Of a stretch of 47,307 bases of DNA, positions 41,053-47,307 are shown piece by piece (within the stretch, counting starts at the first letter, position 1; the number at the start of each line of letters is the position of its first letter). The notes beneath the pieces are model-generated. The model saw only the letters and a program-made list of their open reading frames with translations. It was not told where the DNA came from and ran no database searches. The DNA is taken from NCBI GenBank assembly GCA_016280325.1, contig JAEEGM010000056.1, positions 1 through 47,307 of the forward strand, read 5' to 3'. The position numbers and the translations under genes are program-made. Origin of the DNA: Eubacterium sp. GTDB taxonomy: Bacteria; Bacillota; Clostridia; Lachnospirales; Lachnospiraceae.

Positions 41053-44037
41053 ATGAAGCCGACCGACGGCGAAACGGTATCGCAAAAGACGTTGAACCTT
41101 GTAGATTACGGGTTCGAATTGTTTAGTTTCACCGTGCTCAAGACACCGTCGCAGGTATTTCGCGAGATGTCTTCGAATGCAACGAAAAACAAACTGACGA
41201 CACCGGACGTCGTTCCGACGTCCATTTTGTTCAGTAACGCGCGGCCGGACAAGACCGAATCGCAGCTTGTGGCTGCGGGAGAGGATATCCGGGTGACCAT
41301 CCTTGCTTCCAATCTCAGTGATAAGCAGGTGAACCTGGCCTTTCCGGTTCGTCTGACGGTACGTGACGCGGCCGGACAAGTCGTTCAGACCTTGGATGAT
41401 GAAATCCGTATTCAGGATTATTTGCGTTATGGAAATGAAACGGATTTAAAGAAAACGATCCAGCCACTGGAAGCCGGAACCTACCAGGTTACCGTGGAAG
41501 TGAATCCCTCGAAGAGCGTGCAGGAGGCATTCTTTACGAACAACTCCTACACGACGGAGCTTGAGGTTGCCAAGAGGACCATGGATGTGAGCGGCATCAG
41601 TCTCTCGGCTGAGATTCCGGACTTTGGGAAGGAAGAATCCGTCCAGGCAAAGCTTACCTACACCGGTGAGAACACCATCAGGAAGAACAACTGGAAAGCC
41701 TGGTGTTCGGTTGCGTATTTCAATAATGAAGAAGAAACGAAATATTGGGATGATTTTTGCAGCACCGAGTTCGGCGAAGGCGGCGGGTACGGGAATTACA
41801 ACACCAAGAAGAAAAACGATGCGAATTACGAATATCACGCATTGATGAAGGAACAGGCTGTATACAATCACAATCCGAAAGTGCAGTTCCGCCTGCGCGT
41901 GATCAAGGAGGGTGAGCCGACGGCTTATGTCTATTCGCCGATCTATGACCTTAGCTATCGCAAGATCACGTGCTGGGTTGATGATACGAAGTTATCAAGG
42001 TTGAAAGGCGGCGCAACCGGGCTGAATCCCGGGGAGGAGATCGTCGTCCGGCTTAAAAATGAATCGACGGCGGAGGGGACGGACCCGGTATCCGGCAAGT
42101 TCTTCGCGCGCATCATGGTCGACGAGAATACGGAAATCAATGTGGTACCGGAGATGGAATTCTCCCTGAAAAAGGGTGAGCAGTCCGATCCGATCCGGAT
42201 AACAAAGTGGGGGAAGCCACTCTACGGCAATCAGGCGATTGACGCGTTTCTCGGATGGGACGGTCGTGATCCCGGGTATTACAGCGCGCTTGCCGATCTG
42301 GAGATCGAGGAAGCAGACAGTACCGAGGTAACCACCGAACAGGATGTGGTTGACGCGTACGACAGCCTCACCTCGTTCCGTGAGGCGGTAGCCGTCGCGG
42401 AGAAAACCGGTGGCACGATCACCTTCCGTTCCGATATCCGCAGCCAGCAGATCATGATTGACAGGCCGATCGAGATAAAGGGAAAGGTTTCCGTTAATGG
42501 TTACTATACATTGAAAAAATGCCCGCTGTTTCAAGCGTTTTTGACCGGGAACCCCAAGACGAAGATGTTTGTTCTGTCTGAGGGCGCAAATCTGACGCTG
42601 AAGGGGATTGGAATCCTTTCCATGCAGACGCGTCAGGAGCCATACATAGAGAACAATGGCGGAACCCTGACCATCCGGCAGTCACAGTTTGGTGAGAGTA
42701 GTTTTCCGGAAGGCGATGGTGCCGCGATACACAGTACGGGCGGAAAACTCAAGATCGAGAGATCCCGGTTCTGCTCGCTTATGGCAAATCGCGGAGGGGT
42801 TGTTTTTGCCGAGGGAACCGATACGGAGATACTGAACACCTACTTCGAGGGGAATAGCGGAGGAAACGGTGCGTGCGTGTACGCGACGGGCGCTCCGTGT
42901 ACGATCGTTACATCGACCTTTTTGAACAACAATCTGTATGGCGATAACAGTTCGTTTGGCGACAATATCGTGTACGGGGATGATCAAATGACGATCATAG
43001 GAAGTGCTTTCGGCGCGAACCAGGGGTATGTTGAAGTCGGTGGTAAGGCAAAGCTGTATGGGTGTTTCCTGGAAAAAGCTGCCGGCACTGTGACGGCAGA
43101 CAAAGCCACGGTATTTGATGATGCGCGAGCCCTGTTTATGACGGATGATCCGTCGAGCGTGCTGGATTTTACGATCCATGATTATCCGGCGGAAACCGAC
43201 GATTACGACGTGGCGTCGATGATCCGAAACATCTATATGGCACGCAAGCGGAAGGGACCGTACATTCGTCGTCAGTCCGATGGCACGATCGGTATCTCGA
43301 CGGACGGAAAGCAATACACATCCACCGATATCAAGGCGAAGTTTGCCGAGAAGTCCTATACGGTAGATATGTTTGGAAAAGCCCGAACCTTCCAATACGG
43401 TTGCCTGAGCACCTATTTTTCCTATGATGATCAGTTGATACTCGGAACTGCACCGTACAAGATGAGCGCCAAGGTGAAAAAAGGAAAGCCGGCAGAGACG
43501 GCTCTCGGCCGTGTAGTGGCACACGGAATACGCAAGGCGACCGGCGTGAGTGTAGCGCTGATAGCGGGTGGTGATCTCAAAGGAACCATCAAAAAAGGAA
43601 ATGTCACGGGCAAGAAGGCCAGGAAGGTCTGCGCGGATCCGTATCAGATCATCGAGATCAAAAAGCTTACAGGCGATCAGCTGAAGTTGCTCCTGGAGGA
43701 TTCAATCCAGCGTATGCTGCGTGCACAGAAGAAAAAGAAAAATGATCGCAACGTGCTTCAGATCAGCGGTGCCGTGGTAAGTTATAAGGCGTCGGCGAAA
43801 AAAGGAAAGCGTATTACCGGGATCAGGATTAACGATAAAAAAATAAAAGCTTCCAAGAAATATAAGGTTGCGATGCTCTCGACGGACAAGACAGTTAAAG
43901 CGTACAGCACATGGGCCCGGGCGCAGACGTTTACGATGCGGTCAAGCTGCCAGGAGGTTATGTGCCGATTGTTCGAGATGTCGAAAGCAAAGTTCAAAAA
44001 AACGATCAATAAAAACCACTATGTAGCGGTGAAATAA
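41053..44037 (+). CDS. Continuation in the same frame: CARDB-like Ig domains, right-handed beta-helix region, C-terminal 5'-nucleotidase-C-like domain
   Basis: SILFSNARPDKTESQLVAAGEDIRVTILASNLSDKQVNLAFP... (CARDB-like); IHSTGGKLKIERSRFCSLMANRGGVVFAEG... (beta-helix); LGRVVAHGIRKATGVSVALIAGGDLKGTIKKGNVTG...LQISGAVVSYKASAKKGKRITGIRINDKKI (5_nucleotid_C-like); no RBS or signal peptide at 41053. Confidence 0.75.
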   Translation: MKPTDGETVSQKTLNLVDYGFELFSFTVLKTPSQVFREMSSNATKNKLTTPDVVPTSILFSNARPDKTESQLVAAGEDIRVTILASNLSDKQVNLAFPVRLTVRDAAGQVVQTLDDEIRIQDYLRYGNETDLKKTIQPLEAGTYQVTVEVNPSKSVQEAFFTNNSYTTELEVAKRTMDVSGISLSAEIPDFGKEESVQAKLTYTGENTIRKNNWKAWCSVAYFNNEEETKYWDDFCSTEFGEGGGYGNYNTKKKNDANYEYHALMKEQAVYNHNPKVQFRLRVIKEGEPTAYVYSPIYDLSYRKITCWVDDTKLSRLKGGATGLNPGEEIVVRLKNESTAEGTDPVSGKFFARIMVDENTEINVVPEMEFSLKKGEQSDPIRITKWGKPLYGNQAIDAFLGWDGRDPGYYSALADLEIEEADSTEVTTEQDVVDAYDSLTSFREAVAVAEKTGGTITFRSDIRSQQIMIDRPIEIKGKVSVNGYYTLKKCPLFQAFLTGNPKTKMFVLSEGANLTLKGIGILSMQTRQEPYIENNGGTLTIRQSQFGESSFPEGDGAAIHSTGGKLKIERSRFCSLMANRGGVVFAEGTDTEILNTYFEGNSGGNGACVYATGAPCTIVTSTFLNNNLYGDNSSFGDNIVYGDDQMTIIGSAFGANQGYVEVGGKAKLYGCFLEKAAGTVTADKATVFDDARALFMTDDPSSVLDFTIHDYPAETDDYDVASMIRNIYMARKRKGPYIRRQSDGTIGISTDGKQYTSTDIKAKFAEKSYTVDMFGKARTFQYGCLSTYFSYDDQLILGTAPYKMSAKVKKGKPAETALGRVVAHGIRKATGVSVALIAGGDLKGTIKKGNVTGKKARKVCADPYQIIEIKKLTGDQLKLLLEDSIQRMLRAQKKKKNDRNVLQISGAVVSYKASAKKGKRITGIRINDKKIKASKKYKVAMLSTDKTVKAYSTWARAQTFTMRSSCQEVMCRLFEMSKAKFKKTINKNHYVAVK

Positions 44038-44050
44038 TAGGAGGGAAACC

Positions 44051-44341
44051 ATGGATGACAACTTGAAAAAAGAACTGTTGGATCAGCTGAACGCGGAGCT
44101 GGGAGTAAAGAAGGAGTCAAAAGACGCTCGCTTTGATTCTTCCACGGGAACGCTCTATGCCAACGAGTTGAAGAACTACGCAATCGCGTTGGTTGATTCG
44201 GAGCAGTTCACCAAGGGAAAGACCTATGAGGGCGGAGAGATTCTGAACGGAAGAATCCGTGTGGTTGACGATAATAATCGGCCTTCCAATATCCATCTTG
44301 AGGATTATGATTTTGAATTTCATCTTCATGTGGCCAAATAA
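44051..44341 (+). CDS. Conserved-looking small hypothetical protein (96 aa)
   Basis: RBS ggaggg; MDDNLKKELLDQLNAELGVKKESKDARFDSSTGTLYANELKNYAIALVDSEQF... Confidence 0.65.
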   Translation: MDDNLKKELLDQLNAELGVKKESKDARFDSSTGTLYANELKNYAIALVDSEQFTKGKTYEGGEILNGRIRVVDDNNRPSNIHLEDYDFEFHLHVAK

Positions 44342-44501
44342 AGGGATTTTGTTAAAATCATACAAAGATAGACGTAATTCATCGTCGATTTTGTACAAAT
44401 TTGCGATTGACGTGTACCAAGAAAGATGTTAGTATAAGTACATATTAAAGAGCACATGTGAAATCGCTTATAAGTTTTTTTTGATCATATATCCCTTTAG
44501 T

Positions 44502-44532
44502 GGCCGGAGAGCAATCTCCGGCCTTCCCTTTT
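44502..44532 (+). terminator. Intrinsic terminator
   Basis: GGCCGGAGAgcaaTCTCCGGCCTTCCCTTTT. Confidence 0.82.
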
Positions 44533-44620
44533 GTATAAGAATAATGCTCTTGCGTGATATGAAACGCTGTGGTATCATATCATGTATCGGTGTTTATAAA
44601 CAAGGAAAGGAAGGAAAATA

Positions 44621-45907
44621 ATGAGTGATACAGCAGGAATGAACAAGGGCACGCAGTGCGTGCAGGCCGGATATCGACCGACAAACGGGGAGCCGAGACA
44701 GGTTCCGATCGTCCAGTCGACGACGTTTAAGTATGACACCAGTGAGGATATGGGAAAGCTTTTTGATCTGGAGGCTACAGGATACTTCTATACGCGTCTT
44801 CAGAATCCGACGAATGACCATGTAGCGGCGAAGATTGCGGAGCTCGAGGGAGGAACGGCAGGTATGCTCACGTCTTCCGGACAGGCGGCTAACTTCTTTG
44901 CGCTGTTCAATATCTGTGAGAACGGCTCGCATATCGTGGCATCGTCCTCAATCTATGGAGGAACGTTTAATCTGATCGCCGTAACGATGGCGAAGATGGG
45001 AATTGACACGACATTTGTATCGCCGGACTGCTCGGATGAGGAGCTGGAGGCGGCTTTTCAGGATAATACACGTGCCGTATTCGGTGAGACGATCGCCAAT
45101 CCGGCGCTGACGGTGTTCGACATCGAGCGTTTTGCGAAGGCGGCACACGCTCATGGCGTTCCGCTCATCGTGGACAATACATTTCCGACGCCGGTAAACT
45201 GTCGACCGATCGAGTGGGGTGCGGATATCGTTACGCACAGTACAACCAAGTATATGGACGGACATGGAGCCGGAGTTGGCGGTGCGATTGTGGACAGCGG
45301 AAATTTTGACTGGATGGCGCACGCAGATCTCTTCCCTGGATTGTGCACTCCGGATGACTCCTATCACGGCATCACCTACGCAGAAAAATTCGGGAAAGAG
45401 GGTGCGTTCATCACGAAATGTACCGCTCAGTTAATGAGAGATTTCGGCTCAATCCAGTCGCCGCAGAACGCATTTCTGTTGAATCTCGGACTGGAGTCTC
45501 TCCACGTACGTATGCCGAAACATGTAGAGAATGGATGTGCAGTAGCAGAGTTTCTGTCGAAACATCCAAAAGTAACGAAAGTAACCTATCCGGGGCTCCC
45601 TGGGGACAAGTATTATGAATTGGCTCAGAAATATATGCCGAACGGTGGTTGTGGAGTAGTTTCTTTTGAGATAGAAGGTGGACGTTCCGCAGCAGAGGCT
45701 GCCATGAAGAAGCTGAAGCTGATCGCGATCGAGACGCACGTTGCCGATGCGAGAAGTTGCTGTCTGAATCCGGCGACATCTACGCACCGTCAGATGACAG
45801 ATGAGCAGTTGGAGGCAGCGGGCATTCCGGCCGGACTGATTCGTATGTCTTTGGGGCTGGAAGACAAGGAAGATCTGATCGCGGATATCGAGCAGGCGTT
45901 GGCGTAA
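44621..45907 (+). CDS. metY: O-acetylhomoserine aminocarboxypropyltransferase / sulfhydrylase
   Basis: GTQCVQAGYRPTNGEPRQVPIVQSTTFKYDTSEDMGKLFDLEATGYFYTRLQNPT...; PLP region VTHSTTKYMDGHG. Confidence 0.93.
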   Translation: MSDTAGMNKGTQCVQAGYRPTNGEPRQVPIVQSTTFKYDTSEDMGKLFDLEATGYFYTRLQNPTNDHVAAKIAELEGGTAGMLTSSGQAANFFALFNICENGSHIVASSSIYGGTFNLIAVTMAKMGIDTTFVSPDCSDEELEAAFQDNTRAVFGETIANPALTVFDIERFAKAAHAHGVPLIVDNTFPTPVNCRPIEWGADIVTHSTTKYMDGHGAGVGGAIVDSGNFDWMAHADLFPGLCTPDDSYHGITYAEKFGKEGAFITKCTAQLMRDFGSIQSPQNAFLLNLGLESLHVRMPKHVENGCAVAEFLSKHPKVTKVTYPGLPGDKYYELAQKYMPNGGCGVVSFEIEGGRSAAEAAMKKLKLIAIETHVADARSCCLNPATSTHRQMTDEQLEAAGIPAGLIRMSLGLEDKEDLIADIEQALA

Positions 45908-45941
45908 ATCGATTCTCGGATTATTGTGTAGAAAACTTGTA

Positions 45942-45979
45942 TAGTGGCTGATTTTTCGTGGATCAGCCACTATTTTTTT
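45942..45979 (+). terminator. Intrinsic terminator of metY
   Basis: TAGTGGCTGATttttcgtggATCAGCCACTATTTTTTT. Confidence 0.93.
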
Positions 45980-46002
45980 ATGTATTTTTTTGCATATCTT
46001 AC

Positions 46003-46031
46003 TTGCTATATGAAGAGAAATGTCGTATAAT
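46003..46031 (+). promoter_or_regulatory. Promoter of xseA
   Basis: TTGCTA-17 nt-TATAAT. Confidence 0.75.
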
Positions 46032-46151
46032 AGTAAATTGAGAGTGACTAGAAAAATAGCCTGTTTGACAGGTGTTGGGGATAGCGCTCTACCCAAGCAC
46101 AATTTCTTGTGTTTGATGAGATGGGGAGAGCAAGAAGGAGAGGAGCGAAGG

Positions 46152-47307
46152 ATGTCGGCTTCGGATTATTACTCGATAAGACAGCTTTCGGAAGGAATCA
46201 AGCAGCTCTATGATTCGATCGATCAGTTCAAGACTGTCAGGATACGGGGAGAGAGTTCTGGGGTTAAGGAGTACGGGAATCGTATATACTTTGACATCAA
46301 GGAGGTCTACCAGCCGCCGGGGGCGACAAAGAGTGTAGAATATAAGCTTTCCTGTATCGTATGGCACAAAGGTTCGATCGAAGCGGCCGGGATCAATCTT
46401 GAGAACGGGATGGATATCGGCATCACGGGTAAGCTTGAGTATTACAGTGCTCGCAACGAGAGCACATTGATCGTTGAGCAGATCGAGGATCTGGGAGAGG
46501 GAGAAGCCGAACGTCGACTGAAGGAGTTGGCGGAGCGGCTGCGAAAAGAAGGCATTTTTGATGAAGATCATAAAAAACCGTTGCCGAAGTATCCGAGGAG
46601 GATCGGAGTCGTAACCTCGGGATCAGGCGCAGTAAAGACGGATATATGGAACAAGATTCACGAGCGCAATCCGTATGTGGCGGTGGTCTTGTATCCGGTG
46701 TCGGTGCAGGGCCCGGGAGCGCCGGAGTCTATCGTAAACGGTATCCGGGTTATGGACAGACAGGGCTTTGACCTTCTCATCGTCGGGCGTGGCGGGGGTG
46801 CTGCCGTGGATCTGACGCCGTTCAACGATGAGAGAGTCGTGAGAGCGGTGTATGAGGCGATGACACCGGTTGTTTCCGGTGTCGGACATGCGCCGGATCA
46901 TACGTTGATCGACGATGTGGCGGATCTCGGCTGTACGACGCCGACGTCTGCTGCGGAGAGATCGGTGCCGGTGCTGGCGGAGCTCCTCGAAGAGATCGAA
47001 CAGAGGAGACGGGGCATTTTTATCGGTGTATCGAATCTGGTCAAGAGCCGTGTGTTGTTGCTGGACGCAAAGCGACAGCGGTTGGAACAGTTCAACCCGG
47101 AGACGGTTCTTGAGAAAAATAAAGAGAGACTGACCCGGGCGATCGAGAAGCTGGATCAGGAGATCCGGGATGCGATCGCGGAGAGGGAGGAACACCTGAC
47201 GACAGCGAGAGAGCTGTTGGATCGAAACGTGAAAGAAGCGGTCGAGGCGTGCAAGCATCGATGCGAGGTGATCATCACGCGGTTGCATGGACTCTCGCCG
47301 ACGACGA
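46152..47307 (+). CDS. xseA: Exodeoxyribonuclease VII large subunit (3'-truncated by window)
   Basis: Open frame MSASDYYSIRQLSEGIKQLYDS...PRRIGVVTSGSGAVKTDIWNKIHERNPYVAVVLYPVSVQG...LIVGRGGGAAVDLTPFNDERVVRAVYEAMTPVVSGVGHAPDHTLIDDVADLGCTTPTSAAE; runs off the window end. Confidence 0.93.
   Translation, partial: MSASDYYSIRQLSEGIKQLYDSIDQFKTVRIRGESSGVKEYGNRIYFDIKEVYQPPGATKSVEYKLSCIVWHKGSIEAAGINLENGMDIGITGKLEYYSARNESTLIVEQIEDLGEGEAERRLKELAERLRKEGIFDEDHKKPLPKYPRRIGVVTSGSGAVKTDIWNKIHERNPYVAVVLYPVSVQGPGAPESIVNGIRVMDRQGFDLLIVGRGGGAAVDLTPFNDERVVRAVYEAMTPVVSGVGHAPDHTLIDDVADLGCTTPTSAAERSVPVLAELLEEIEQRRRGIFIGVSNLVKSRVLLLDAKRQRLEQFNPETVLEKNKERLTRAIEKLDQEIRDAIAEREEHLTTARELLDRNVKEAVEACKHRCEVIITRLHGLSPTT

Noticed and set aside
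44533-44620. SAM riboswitch or T-box upstream of metY
   Set aside because: The leader is short and I could not recognise a SAM-I core or T-box motif.

Overview
A 47.3-kb chromosomal window that reads like a fibre-degrading Lachnospiraceae/Clostridia genome (inferred from family content and gene style; taxonomy not tested). From left to right: the 3' end of glgB and a chemotaxis receptor; a cytoplasmic LacI-type-sensor/GGDEF fusion; a CBM4/9-GH9 cellulase lipoprotein; sbcD-sbcC; a Cache-HAMP-PAS protein with no output domain; a cellobiose 2-epimerase. Next come two parallel beta-glucan modules, each a GH94 phosphorylase divergent from a sugar ABC transporter (one CUT2-like, one CUT1-like). Between them are a membrane GGDEF protein and a MutS-like ATPase. 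The right part holds a lone PTS EIIC, an alpha/beta-hydrolase::GNAT fusion, a complete F-type ATP synthase operon, a large secreted IdeS-like cysteine-protease / beta-helix / 5'-nucleotidase-C protein split by an in-frame TAA, metY, and the 5' part of xseA. The most unusual items are: (1) ATP synthase delta (OSCP) and alpha fused in one 678-aa ORF with no in-frame ATG/GTG/TTG at the junction; (2) the IdeS-like multidomain secreted protein interrupted by a stop codon; (3) a 10-bp-phased TTTCG array centred between two divergent consensus promoters; (4) a pseudoknot- or attenuator-like element and a related inverted copy flanking the MutS-like gene; (5) a cluster of palindromes at 30.9-31.1 kb. 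I saw no tRNA, rRNA, CRISPR array, transposase or prophage genes. All family calls are from reading the translations; no database search was run.
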